Below are positions 44,432 through 52,501 of a DNA stretch of 64,000 nucleotides, piece by piece. The translations under genes and the position numbers were made by a program. Source of the stretch: Haloplanus ruber (lineage in GTDB: Archaea > Halobacteriota > Halobacteria > Halobacteriales > Haloferacaceae); NCBI RefSeq assembly GCF_024494725.1, contig NZ_JANHDK010000004.1, forward strand, positions 186,001 through 250,000, given 5' to 3'. Within the stretch, counting starts at the first letter, position 1. Each line of letters opens with the position of its first letter. A model generated the notes under the pieces. It had not been told where the DNA came from. It ran no database searches and saw nothing but the letters and a program-made list of their open reading frames with translations.

Positions 44432-44670
44432 ATGATTACATATCTTCTTAATCCTAATTTGTTTTTCATAAGGTATTTGAGTTAATGGATTGAACCTATA
44501 CATCTTGCAGTCGTTCGAATCTCATATCTAAAACCCGACACAGTGGTGGGTGATGAATAGAGGGCGAAAGTCCTGCACGATGGCCTGCTCACATGGCGGG
44601 CGGAGAGAATTGTTCGATAAATGAATATAGAGAACACGCTTGTCGACTACTCGTTACAGACCTAGCTATA

Positions 44671-45426
44671 TCAGAGGGGTATCATCTGTAAGCCGATGTC
44701 AGAAAATTCTAGTTGCCCGAGCAATACGAGCGCCAAGATACCACCCACCGCGAGTGCGGCCAGACCGAGTATCAAAGACGAGAGGCCACCGCCAATGTAC
44801 CGCACGATCGTCCGGGTCTCTGTCGTATCGGAGATCGAAAACGTGTCCGTCTCACCACCGTCACCGATGTAGCACCGTTCACTGCCAAGACCGTCTCCCT
44901 GGGCGTCACGCTTCTGGCCGAAGACGTGTACGTGTTCTCCGGGCGGCAGTAGTCCTTCGTACCGCTTGCTCGTCGAGGCATCCACTGGTCCGATATCTAT
45001 CTCGGAGCCTCCCGAGACCTTCTCCACGTCCAGCGAGACGGTCGCCCCGTCCGGATCGACGGCCACACTCCCAGTCTCGTCAGTCACGTAGAACGGTTGC
45101 GCTTCTGTGCCGCTATCGACGGTCTCCCATTCGGTTCCTTGGTCGCCGGTCCGGTTTTCCTCATGCACCTGGAGTTTGTACTCGTGGACCACCGCCGGCG
45201 TGTCGGTGTATTTTGTGGTGAGCAACTCGTCTTCGAGTTGTTCGACTTCCCCCTGAACCTCAACAATACCGTTCTCGTACTCGACGTCACCTGCATTGAT
45301 CGGGTCGCTCTGCCAGATGATCCACCCTCTCTGTAGCTTCCCCAGCGCTTTGTAGGTGATGTACGCACCGATGACAACGAGGGCGAGCGCTGCGGCACCG
45401 ACGACGGGTTGTGGGATTTCAGCCAT
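44671..45426 (-). CDS. GIDE-domain-like membrane protein
   Basis: ATG 45426 (MAEIPQPVVGAAALALVVIG), 251 residues. N-terminal helix, then a domain with VEVQGEVEQLEDELLTTKYT, TPAVVHEYKLQVHEENR, GSVAVDPDGATVSLDVEKVS and LPPGEHVHVFGQ, and a C-terminal helix (LILGLAALAVGGILALVL). This helix-domain-helix layout matches proteins related to the MULAN/GIDE membrane domain. A diverged relative is at 58917. Role unknown. Confidence 0.7.
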   Translation of the reverse strand: MAEIPQPVVGAAALALVVIGAYITYKALGKLQRGWIIWQSDPINAGDVEYENGIVEVQGEVEQLEDELLTTKYTDTPAVVHEYKLQVHEENRTGDQGTEWETVDSGTEAQPFYVTDETGSVAVDPDGATVSLDVEKVSGGSEIDIGPVDASTSKRYEGLLPPGEHVHVFGQKRDAQGDGLGSERCYIGDGGETDTFSISDTTETRTIVRYIGGGLSSLILGLAALAVGGILALVLLGQLEFSDIGLQMIPL

Positions 45427-45937
45427 TGTGACCACTGACTTGTTTGATCCGATAATTACGCAATAAAAATATAACATCTTTTTGTTTAAAACTTTGGACA
45501 AGGTAATGCCTTCTCTATGTGGTTGAACACCTGCTAGAGGAGGCCGTTTGATCGACTTTTTAAGCGAGCAGCGCGGGATGCGCCCAGCCTCGTGGGCCGA
45601 ACGGACGACTTGCGCGTCGCTCGTTTAACGAAGCGAGTGCTGCAAAAAAAGTCGTAATGTGCGCGTAATTTGCCTAAAGTCCAATCTAATTGGCTTATTG
45701 TGGCAAACAGCGATCCTGCGTGCTGAATAGTTCCTCTAGGCCTTGTTTAGACGCGGTGTAGACCATCCGCTATGCCCATTGCCTCAAGGACAGGTTCGAG
45801 GTAAGAAGCACTCAGTGACGGATTGTATTCTCCCAATAGTACTACCGACCGGCGTCTTCAAGAGCGTCTAAACAATGCTGATCCTCTATATTCAGCAAGG
45901 GCGTCGTCTCAGTTGCCGAGAATTTCGACAAGACTCC
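45427..45937. other. Gene-free stretch left of a segmental duplication
   Basis: No gene supported. Repeated GCGAG/CTCGC motifs around 45560-45650 suggest secondary structure, but no known RNA was recognised. The duplicated segment starts near 45889. Confidence 0.35.
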
Positions 45938-46090
45938 CTACTCAGGAATCTCGTAGTAACAGAAGTCTGTTGCACTCCACGCTGGGTACGAGTCAATATC
46001 CAGAGAGACAGTCAGTCCACAGTAGCGACACTCAACGATGACTGTTGACTCGGTCTCAAAGAGTACTCAAGTTACCGTCCAGAGACCCAT
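45938..46090 (-). pseudogene. Decayed zinc-ribbon mini-gene (copy 1)
   Basis: Homologous to the intact gene at 50062-50217. Here a codon deletion and a TGA follow the first seven codons, and the second zinc cysteine pair is lost (CPAC becomes YPAW). It clearly derives from the duplication and cannot make the protein. Confidence 0.75.
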
Positions 46091-46247
46091 CATCTGAAAC
46101 TTAGCCCCAAGTGAATTACTTTTAGCGGCTAAGCGGAATCCACCGATAGTAGTGCGTCGTCAATACGGTTCCACACAAGGCTTACACCGGATCATTATCC
46201 TACGTCCGATTGGAAGGGACTTGTCACATGCTCTCTTCCCTCCCCTG

Positions 46248-46394
46248 ATGACCGATGATCCAACGCTTGGAAGCTGTCCGAAGTGTGGTGAGGGACTCGC
46301 TGCCGCACACGTCTTGGTCGAATACGTGAAAGACGGGGCGACTGTTCTCTGGGCAGAGTACCCGATTTGTGACAAGGTCGTGAATCCTCAGTAA
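46248..46394 (+). CDS. DUF7837-like zinc-binding mini-protein (copy 1, one Cys lost)
   Basis: 48 residues, MTDDPTLGSCPKCGEGLAAA. First knuckle CPKC is intact; the second is YPIC instead of CPIC, so zinc binding may be impaired. Same position relative to palindrome G as copy 2 has to palindrome H. Family name tentative. Confidence 0.6.
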   Translation: MTDDPTLGSCPKCGEGLAAAHVLVEYVKDGATVLWAEYPICDKVVNPQ

Positions 46395-46424
46395 CGACTC
46401 ACAGTGACAGCGATAATGTCCGTA

Positions 46425-46467
46425 GTTACCCCACGTATCCAGACTATAGTTCGATTTGTGGGTTAAC
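46425..46467. promoter_or_regulatory. Palindromic element, hybrid type (site G)
   Basis: GTTACCCCAC (46425-46434) faces GTGGGTTAAC (46458-46467), which runs on into CAACG, so one arm combines the GTTACCCCAC and TTAACCAAC forms. 30 bp downstream of the zinc-ribbon gene. Confidence 0.7.
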
Positions 46468-46671
46468 CAACGAGGGCAAGTTGGACTGAAATCAATAGGC
46501 CGACGATAGACGTCCATCTGACTGAGATATGTACCACCGATGAGAAAGCACCCTCTACGATGTCCGGAACCGCCTACGGCACCGGAGCATCCAGACGACG
46601 GAGCGGGTCTACGATCATTTCCTAGGTCTGACCTTGCGAAAACATCGATCCACTGGATAGCACCGATAAAT

Positions 46672-46716
46672 CGTATATCGGTATACAAAATCAGATATGT
46701 GACTCTGTTGAAATCC
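46672..46716. repeat. Relic of a parA operator joined to an insertion-sequence end
   Basis: CGTATATCGGTATACAAAAT then CAGATATGTG resembles the sequence before parA at 50661-50694. It runs directly into ACTCTGTTGAAATCCT, a terminal-repeat-like end. Where parA stands in copy 2, here only an insertion-sequence scar is found. Confidence 0.5.
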
Positions 46717-46851
46717 TATTCTTCAGACAGATATGTACCTGAAACAGCCGATCGATGAGAACTGCGAACTGATTGCTAGGTCTGGCACGGATGCGAGTGA
46801 GATATCTCTCATCAAAAGCAGTGGCGGTCTCAGTTCTCCGCAGACGCCGAA

Positions 46852-47190
46852 CTACCGATTCGTCGCAATCTGCAAGGAGTAGGCGATACACACTAGCCCG
46901 GCGAGTTGGGTCAGCCTGACGAGGAGGCGAACGACGTTCTGGAGGTGGATTGGGATGACGCGAAAGGCGAGTAGTCCCTGTCCGCCGATCGCGAGCGTGT
47001 ACGTGAGTCCGAACAGCAGTATCATGCCGACCGAGAGCCAGCGCATCGACCGCTCGTCGTTGCGTCGAAGTCCGCGATACGCATGATAGCCGATGTACAG
47101 CCCGAGTATTGCCGAGGCCGTCGCCGCAATCCCCGCAAGCAGGCCAACGGGGGACCCAAGTCCGACGACCGACATCAGAACTTCCCCCAC
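46852..47190 (-). CDS. DUF7521-like membrane protein (second pair)
   Basis: 112 residues with three to four helices (GLLAGIAATASAILGLYIGY, WLSVGMILLFGLTYTLAIGG, LVRLTQLAGLVCIAYSL) and the YRGLRRNDERSM loop like that of the protein at 27222. It overlaps the end of the winged-helix gene. Function probably as for the first pair. Confidence 0.75.
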   Translation of the reverse strand: MGEVLMSVVGLGSPVGLLAGIAATASAILGLYIGYHAYRGLRRNDERSMRWLSVGMILLFGLTYTLAIGGQGLLAFRVIPIHLQNVVRLLVRLTQLAGLVCIAYSLQIATNR

Positions 47191-47534
47191 AGGCGCGTCA
47201 GTTGGTCGGCGACGTCGTCGCTATCGCGGTCGAGCGTCCAGTGTAGCTCGCCGTCGCGGACCGTGAGTTCGAATCGGTCGAGCCGGGAGACGTACACCGT
47301 CTCGTGGTGGCCGTCTGACCGCGGTCGCATCCGCTCGCCGACGAGGTCGGCATCGGTCAGCCGGTCGAGTCGCCGGTATATCGGCGACGTAGAGACGCCA
47401 CAGCGCTCGCTGAGTTCGTTGGCCGACAGCGGCGTGTCACTGGTCGCGGCCAGAATCGCTCGCACGTGCTCGTCGTCGAGCAGTTCGACGACGGTCGCGA
47501 GGTCCACGTCGGCCATCTTTCCCTCAGACGTCAT
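47175..47534 (-). CDS. ArsR-like winged-helix regulator (second pair)
   Basis: ATG 47534 (MTSEGKMADVDLATVVELLD), 119 residues. LDDEHVRAILAATSDTPLSA, NELSERCGVSTSPIYRRLDR form the winged helix; VYVSRLDRFELTVRDGELHW is the beta tail. Longer in-frame starts (to 47660) would overlap the lipoprotein gene. Coupled to the DUF7521-like gene, like the pair at 26878. Confidence 0.78.
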   Translation of the reverse strand: MTSEGKMADVDLATVVELLDDEHVRAILAATSDTPLSANELSERCGVSTSPIYRRLDRLTDADLVGERMRPRSDGHHETVYVSRLDRFELTVRDGELHWTLDRDSDDVADQLTRLWGKF

Positions 47535-47620
47535 CCGAGTCGTACAAACATTCTGGATTTCATGCGCAATACCCTGCGAGAGCCACCGCCGGCCCCCGAG
47601 CGACCGCGTCGCGAGGTCAG

Positions 47621-48856
47621 TCATCGCTCTCCCTCCAAGTCGAAATCGAAGAGCGTCCAAAAGTGAGAGCCACCAATAGAGTAAACGAGCGTCAAGCCCT
47701 CCGCGTTTGGATGCTCAGTGAGGTCGACGACGGTTTCCGACCCCGGCGAAACGGTGTCCGCGTCCGTCCAGAGCGGCAGTTTCTCGACTTCGCCCGCGTC
47801 GTCGGGGCTGTCGACGTCGTAGTAGAGCTGACTCGCACGGACCGACTCGCCCGCTTCGTGGCGGAACGTGAGAGTCGCCGCGTCCGCGTCGTGGACGCCG
47901 CCCCACGTCACTTGCGGCAGGTCGTACTCGGGCGGAATATCGCCACCCGACCCGAGTGGGACGCGGGTTTCGGCCGTCGCGAGCGACCCGTCTATTTGAA
48001 CGTCGAACGTGTCAGCCTCCGCCGTGAACCGATAGCTGTGTTCTTGGATCCCGGTCTTCAGTGCCGATTCCGTCGGCGCGGAGCCGTCATCATAGTGGTA
48101 GTAAAGCACCTGATACGCCGTGTCGTCGTCGAATCTGAACGCATCGGCGAGCATGGCCGGTCGGCCTGTCGGATCGTGGATGTCCGTGTTCACGATGAGA
48201 TGTGCGTTCCCACCGGCCGCCGTGGTCAGCCGGTCGAATCTGGGACTTTCCTCGTGATATCGGGGTCGGTCGCCCTCACCGGCGTCGACGAGCGCTTCCA
48301 AATGCGGGCTCTCGTGTCTGTTCACGCTCGTCCACACGATAGCGGAGTCGCCGACAGCGACGCGTCGCGGAACGTCGGACCGAGAAAGAACGGTGTAGCC
48401 GCGATACTCACCACGGGGTTCGTAGCCGCTGTCGACGAGGGCCCGTGTAACGCTCTGGCGGTCGAACGACGCCTCGATGACGGCCCCGAGGCTGGAGTCG
48501 AGAAGTCGGTCGTAGTTCTCGAAGCCGATGCCAAAGTAGTCGACGTCGGCCTTGCTGTACGCTCGCCGCGCGATGAACTCCTCGGGGGCACCGGGTTGGG
48601 GACTGATCGGCTGCAAGGCGACGAAGGCGTACGGCTCGACTGACCCCTCGATGCTCGTCGGGGCGGGGAGCCACCGGCGGTACGCGGGGTCGTCGCCGGC
48701 CGGAACTCCGAGACGCCCGTAGCGCTGATTGTTGCCGAGCGGCGGAAGACTGGACAAACAGCCGGCCGACAGGGACGTTACGAGTGCCGCACCACCCATG
48801 GAGAGTATCCGGCGGCGCGTTCGATTAGTGGAGGACCGATGTCGTTGCGGGGGCAT
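47621..48856 (-). CDS. Tat-type lipoprotein (411 aa)
   Basis: N-terminus has RRRILSMGGAALVTSLSAGC: twin-arginine-type leader with lipobox SAGC. Large mature domain, D/E-rich, beta-rich, without catalytic motif (DVDYFGIGFENYDRLLDSSL, HLIVNTDIHDPTGRPAMLAD). C-terminal SIGGSHFWTLFDFDL. It leads the winged-helix/membrane pair by 86 bp on the same strand, so the three may be co-transcribed, suggesting regulation of a surface protein. Confidence 0.78.
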   Translation of the reverse strand: MPPQRHRSSTNRTRRRILSMGGAALVTSLSAGCLSSLPPLGNNQRYGRLGVPAGDDPAYRRWLPAPTSIEGSVEPYAFVALQPISPQPGAPEEFIARRAYSKADVDYFGIGFENYDRLLDSSLGAVIEASFDRQSVTRALVDSGYEPRGEYRGYTVLSRSDVPRRVAVGDSAIVWTSVNRHESPHLEALVDAGEGDRPRYHEESPRFDRLTTAAGGNAHLIVNTDIHDPTGRPAMLADAFRFDDDTAYQVLYYHYDDGSAPTESALKTGIQEHSYRFTAEADTFDVQIDGSLATAETRVPLGSGGDIPPEYDLPQVTWGGVHDADAATLTFRHEAGESVRASQLYYDVDSPDDAGEVEKLPLWTDADTVSPGSETVVDLTEHPNAEGLTLVYSIGGSHFWTLFDFDLEGER

Positions 48857-49090
48857 GCTGCAGTTCGACTCTCGATGCCGACCGTGGTATAAACCACCCT
48901 TCGACCGCGGGGACGTGCAGGCCGTCGCCGGATTTTTATATCAGACCGGGTCGATATCGGGTTACTTCTCCAGCGCCAATCGCACGTTCAGCTCTCTGAA
49001 CAGTACGAAACGGTCGGTTAGTCTGTCGATTCGTGTTGCCACCGTGCTTCGTAGCTGCGACTGGGACCGTCGTCGATGCCATCTCCGCCG

Positions 49091-49104
49091 AACGCTTATA
49101 CGAC
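49091..49104 (+). promoter_or_regulatory. TATA region of hicBA
   Basis: CGCTTATACGACC places a TATA-like TTATA about 28 bp before the ATG at 49127, consistent with leaderless transcription. Confidence 0.5.
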
Positions 49105-49126
49105 CAGTCGCACAATACTGAGTACG

Positions 49127-49396
49127 ATGGCCAGTTCGACTCAAGACGGCAACGGTCACGACGGCGAGATCCGTCTCTGGCAGGAGGGCGACTGGTGGAT
49201 CGCAAAGGACGTGGAAACGGGCGTCACGACACAGGGCGAGTCCAGGGCGGCAGCGCTAGAGAACCTCGACGACGCAGTGGCGCTGGACGACGGTCAGCAT
49301 GGCCGTTCACCGACCGACGAGGAACTCCGCGCGGCGGGAATTGATCCTGCCGACAACACTACGGGTGAGCGGGAACCGCCGGACGTCCTCGACTAA
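49127..49396 (+). CDS. hicB: HicB-like antitoxin
   Basis: ATG 49127 (MASSTQDGNGHDGEIRLWQE), 89 residues. EIRLWQEGDWWIAKDVETGV then TTQGESRAAALENLDDAVAL is the partial RNase H-like HicB fold (strand, W-x-A-x-D, then G-x-T-x-x-E-A-x-x-N-L). The C-terminus is acidic, with no DNA-binding domain seen. Three bases separate it from hicA. Confidence 0.9.
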   Translation: MASSTQDGNGHDGEIRLWQEGDWWIAKDVETGVTTQGESRAAALENLDDAVALDDGQHGRSPTDEELRAAGIDPADNTTGEREPPDVLD

Positions 49397-49399
49397 TCG

Positions 49400-49651
49400 A
49401 TGGACCGGCGAACGTTCTCTGGGATGGAGGTGGTGAAGGTGCTGGTGAACACGGGCGGGTTCGAGTGGCGTCGAACAACCGGCGACCACGCTCAGCTGTA
49501 CTACGAACACCCAACGAATGAGACCGATCGCCGACAGGTGACTATCCCACTACATGACGAACTCCGGACTGGGACGCTTCGCGACATCGCCGAGAGTGCC
49601 GGAGCAGACGATTTTGATGCGTTCTGCGAGTGGATCGACCGGAACGCCTAA
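49400..49651 (+). CDS. hicA: HicA-like mRNA interferase toxin
   Basis: 83 residues of the small double-stranded-RNA-binding-like fold: SGMEVVKVLVNTGGFEWRRT, GDHAQLYYEHP, VTIPLHDELRTGTLRDIAES. The catalytic histidine is expected in the GDH-A segment. Together with hicB it is a complete type II system in antitoxin-first order. Confidence 0.9.
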   Translation: MDRRTFSGMEVVKVLVNTGGFEWRRTTGDHAQLYYEHPTNETDRRQVTIPLHDELRTGTLRDIAESAGADDFDAFCEWIDRNA

Positions 49652-49801
49652 GGGACAAATATCAGTGGAATCGTTGTCTCGGTGCCGAGTATCGAACAGA
49701 TTTCGGGGCGCGTCTTGATACACGGCGCGCATCGGTCACAACCCGTTCAAATGTAGGCGAGACACACTACTCTTATTGAATCCACAATCGGAGAAGTGGA
49801 T

Positions 49802-49996
49802 ATGAACTCCACCGTACTAATGTTCCTCTCCATCTTGGTGGCACTCTTTCTCGGATTCACCGTTTCTTTTGTCATTACCCCCGACCCAACAGGTGTTTTC
49901 CCAGCTGTCGTGGGAATTGTTCTAACTGGTATACTGAGTCTCGTCTTCTACTTTGGAATCCAGCGGATACTCGCTCTAAACAAGAGTTCGGCGTGA
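49802..49996 (+). CDS. Small membrane protein (64 aa)
   Basis: ATG 49802 (MNSTVLMFLSILVALFLGFT), two helices (positions 4-26 and 35-57). No motif. It lies just before the second copy of the duplicated segment. A GTG at 49796 would add two residues. Confidence 0.6.
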   Translation: MNSTVLMFLSILVALFLGFTVSFVITPDPTGVFPAVVGIVLTGILSLVFYFGIQRILALNKSSA

Positions 49997-50061
49997 ACGA
50001 CGTATCCTTTCTATTCAGCAGAAACGTCGTCTCAGTTGCCAAGAATTTCGAGAGGCCCTCC

Positions 50062-50217
50062 CTATTCTGGAATCTCGTAGCAACAGAAGTCTGTCGCCCC
50101 GCACGCTGGACACGAGTCGATGTCCGGAGAGACGGTCAGCCCACAGTGACGGCACTCAACGATGACTGTTGAGTCGGATCCAAAAAGTACTCGAGTGAGT
50201 ACTCTTCGGAGACTCAT
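50062..50217 (-). CDS. Zinc-ribbon mini-protein (51 aa, copy 2, intact)
   Basis: ATG 50217 gives MSLRRVLTRVLFGSDSTVIV, then ECRHCGLTVSPDIDSCPACG: CxxC-(n)-CxxC zinc ribbon, followed by ATDFCCYEIPE. An amphipathic basic N-terminus precedes the ribbon. The copy at 45938 is destroyed. Divergent from the next zinc protein; role unknown. Confidence 0.75.
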   Translation of the reverse strand: MSLRRVLTRVLFGSDSTVIVECRHCGLTVSPDIDSCPACGATDFCCYEIPE

Positions 50218-50372
50218 CGTCTGAAAGTCAGCCGCAAGTGAATTAGTTGTGGCGACTGAGCGAATCCACCGACAGCGGTGCATCGTCAATACGATTCCAC
50301 ACAAGGCTTACACCCAATCATTATTTTACGTTCGATTGGAAGGGATACGTCACACGCTCCCTTCCCTCCCTA

Positions 50373-50522
50373 ATGACCGGCGATCCACCACTCGGAAGCT
50401 GTCCGAAATGTGGTGAGGGGCTCTCTGGCGGACACGTCTTGGTCGAATACGAGAAAGACGACGGGACGACTGGAATCTGGGCAGAGTGCCCGATCTGTGA
50501 CGAAGTCGTGAGTCCTCAGTAA
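50373..50522 (+). CDS. DUF7837-like zinc-binding mini-protein (copy 2, intact)
   Basis: 49 residues, MTGDPPLGSCPKCGEGLSGG ... IWAECPICDEVVSPQ with both CxxC knuckles. Such 45-50 residue proteins are frequent in haloarchaea; function unknown. It sits upstream of palindrome H and parA. Confidence 0.75.
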   Translation: MTGDPPLGSCPKCGEGLSGGHVLVEYEKDDGTTGIWAECPICDEVVSPQ

Positions 50523-50552
50523 CGACTCACAGCGACAGCGGCAATATCCGCA

Positions 50553-50595
50553 GTTACCCCACGTATTCAGACTATAGTTCGATCTGTGGGTTAAC
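50553..50595. promoter_or_regulatory. Palindromic element, hybrid type (site H)
   Basis: GTTACCCCAC (50553-50562) faces GTGGGTTAAC (50586-50595), continuing into CAACG, identical in form to site G. It lies 96 bp before parA. Confidence 0.7.
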
Positions 50596-50660
50596 CAACG
50601 AGGACAAGTTGGACTGAAATCAATAGGCCGACGACAGACGTCCGTCTGACTGAGATACAT

Positions 50661-50694
50661 GTATCACCGATATGTATACAATATCTGTATATGG
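50661..50694. promoter_or_regulatory. Candidate parA operator
   Basis: GTATCACCGATATGTATACA followed by ATATCTGTATATG overlaps the parA start. GTATACAATATC recurs at 52023-52034 downstream of the operon, so a partition protein may bind both sides. Confidence 0.55.
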
Positions 50695-51542
50695 CATCAG
50701 TGAAACGGGGAGCAACCTACGTCGAGAAGGGCGGGGTCGGGAAGACCACCAGTGCCGCCCATATCGCCGTAGCCGCCCACAACATGGGTCACGAGGTCTT
50801 GCTGATCGACCTCGCTGGCACACAGAACGACCTTGCGACACACTTCGGTATCACGATCAGTGAAGATGGAGAGACAAACGGCGTCTCTATCGATGCCCCC
50901 ATCTCAGCTGTCTTCGGTGATGATTGGGCCTTCCTCCGGGACAACATTGACGACTTGTTGGATCGGATGACGTTCTCCACCGACGAGGGGCCAGATCTTA
51001 TTCCAGCGGATCCAGGTCTTGGTGGAGCCGACAACAATCTCGCGAATGTTCCACTTGAGGAGCGCTATCAGAAACTCGATGGGTTCGTTGAGGACTTGGT
51101 CGCAGACGCATACGATCTCGTGATATTCGACCTGCCCGGTAAGGAGGACAACATCGCACTCAACGGTCTCTTCGCCGCCCGGAGTGTCGTGGCACCGTTG
51201 AAACCAGGGGCCTTCGAGCGCGACCAACTACAGAAGCTTGATGCGACGCTGGCGGAGATTAGTGCCGACCTCAATATCGACCTCGGCCTGACGCTAGTCA
51301 TTCCGACGATCATCAGTAGCCGTGAGACACTTTCGGAGTCGTTTGTCGATCACGTGAACAGCGAGTATCCAGAGATCGTCGGTGAGCCCGTAACGAAGAC
51401 TGCAGATATCGGCCAAAACCAGAATGCTGGACGGACACTCTATGCAGTCCCTGACGACGAACTCTACGCGACCGGGAAGCGGGCACGCGAGGCGTACAGC
51501 GCAAACACCGAACAGCTACTCACGCAACTCACAGATCGATGA
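50691..51542 (+). CDS. parA: ParA-type partition ATPase
   Basis: 283 residues. Deviant Walker A EKGGVGKTTSAAHIA near residue 13, switch I-like LLIDLAGTQNDLATHFG, Walker B-like DLVIFDLPGKEDN: a complete ParA/Soj/MinD-family ATPase. It moves plasmid copies in ATP-dependent cycles with a centromere-binding partner. Its stop overlaps the next start (ATGA at 51539), so the partner is co-translated. Repeat-rich flanks on both sides support an autoregulated partition locus. Confidence 0.92.
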   Translation: MASVKRGATYVEKGGVGKTTSAAHIAVAAHNMGHEVLLIDLAGTQNDLATHFGITISEDGETNGVSIDAPISAVFGDDWAFLRDNIDDLLDRMTFSTDEGPDLIPADPGLGGADNNLANVPLEERYQKLDGFVEDLVADAYDLVIFDLPGKEDNIALNGLFAARSVVAPLKPGAFERDQLQKLDATLAEISADLNIDLGLTLVIPTIISSRETLSESFVDHVNSEYPEIVGEPVTKTADIGQNQNAGRTLYAVPDDELYATGKRAREAYSANTEQLLTQLTDR

Positions 51543-51955
51543 CCGACAATACAGAAGAGCGCGACCCTGAAGCACTGCTTGAGCAGTCGAAAGAACAGAA
51601 ACGCCACCTGAGCGAGGCGCAAGAACAAGTGACTGATGACGATGAGCCACCATTAGAGGAGTACATCGCAGAGGTCTATGAGGAACTCGAAGCCGGCGAG
51701 GTACCGACGAACCTCACAATGCGGGACCAGAATCTCGCAGCGCTAATTCGCGGCCTTGACGAGGCAGGCCAACTCGATCCAGTTGGCGCTGATATTCGAG
51801 ACCATCTCGACCGAGATGAGGCCGACTCAGAAAGCCGCGGTTCACTGCTTGGGCTGCTCGTTCGTGCTGGCTTAGCAGAAGTCCGTCCGGATCTTATTGA
51901 GGCCGGCGAGTCAGGCTATGAAACATATACTGAGCGGCAAGAAACGCAGTTTTAG
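51539..51955 (+). CDS. ParA partner, probable centromere-binding protein
   Basis: 138 residues, acidic. Helical N-terminus (LLEQSKEQKRHLSEAQEQVT) and a C-terminal helical domain (LTMRDQNLAALIRGLDEAGQ, SLLGLLVRAGLAEVRPDLIE) that may be a DNA-binding fold. No ParB or ribbon-helix-helix signature is seen; role is inferred from coupling to parA and from the repeats that follow. Confidence 0.7.
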   Translation: MTDNTEERDPEALLEQSKEQKRHLSEAQEQVTDDDEPPLEEYIAEVYEELEAGEVPTNLTMRDQNLAALIRGLDEAGQLDPVGADIRDHLDRDEADSESRGSLLGLLVRAGLAEVRPDLIEAGESGYETYTERQETQF

Positions 51956-51970
51956 CTGTCTACTATTTCC

Positions 51971-52037
51971 GTATCTCATATCTAGATGACGTATCTGGAT
52001 CCAGTATCTGTATCTAGTATCTGTATACAATATCCAG
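51971..52037. repeat. Candidate centromere: clustered GTATCTN repeats
   Basis: GTATCT/GTATAC units begin at 51971, 51991, 52004, 52010, 52017 and 52023, the last four only 6-7 bp apart. The cluster follows the parA partner by 15 bp. GTATACAATATC also occurs upstream of parA. Confidence 0.65.
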
Positions 52038-52123
52038 ATTCATGATCGGCGATTCGACTAAGAGCAAAAACAAAGAGACTGCGATAATTCGAACCCAGAG
52101 CCGAAGCGGGCGGTAAGGAACCG

Positions 52124-52501
52124 ATGGAGAGAAATCGGCACTACCGTGCGCTTGTCCTCTCACTCGGATTGGAGCAGGTCCAAGAAATGGGTGCCGATGA
52201 CATCCTCAGCGACGTGCCTATCTCCGAGGCCCGGAAGCGGGTGGCACTAGAGCGTACCCAGAACAACGGCGTCCCGATCTTCGCACACACCGAGGAGTGC
52301 AATATGGAATCCGTTACCTCAAACTGCGGCTCTGTAGTAGACGAGCACGGCTATTCTTTTTCGGCGGGCCAGACTTTCTCTGCAGTGGCGAAAATTCGGT
52401 GTGGAGCACTCAAATTATCTGTCTCACTAGTTGGAATGGCCACTTCGAATTCAACACAGGGTTCCTCTTCATCCTCAATTTGCTCGCTCAGTATCCGATA
52501 G
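52124..52501 (+). CDS. Doubtful open frame; only N-terminal part looks coding
   Basis: ATG 52124, MERNRHYRALVLSLGLEQVQ, MGADDILSDVPISEARKRVA looks protein-like for about 60 residues. The rest overlaps antisense to the gene at 52351-52880 and becomes serine-rich. Probably a truncated gene. Confidence 0.25.
   Translation: MERNRHYRALVLSLGLEQVQEMGADDILSDVPISEARKRVALERTQNNGVPIFAHTEECNMESVTSNCGSVVDEHGYSFSAGQTFSAVAKIRCGALKLSVSLVGMATSNSTQGSSSSSICSLSIR

Noticed and set aside
45540-45660. Structured non-coding RNA such as RNase P or SRP RNA
   Set aside because: GC-rich pairing is visible but I could not match conserved helices or motifs of either RNA.
47663-48643. 326-codon open frame antisense to the lipoprotein gene
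   Set aside because: Same reason: shadow frame of a GC-rich gene; the minus-strand product has a clear lipobox leader.
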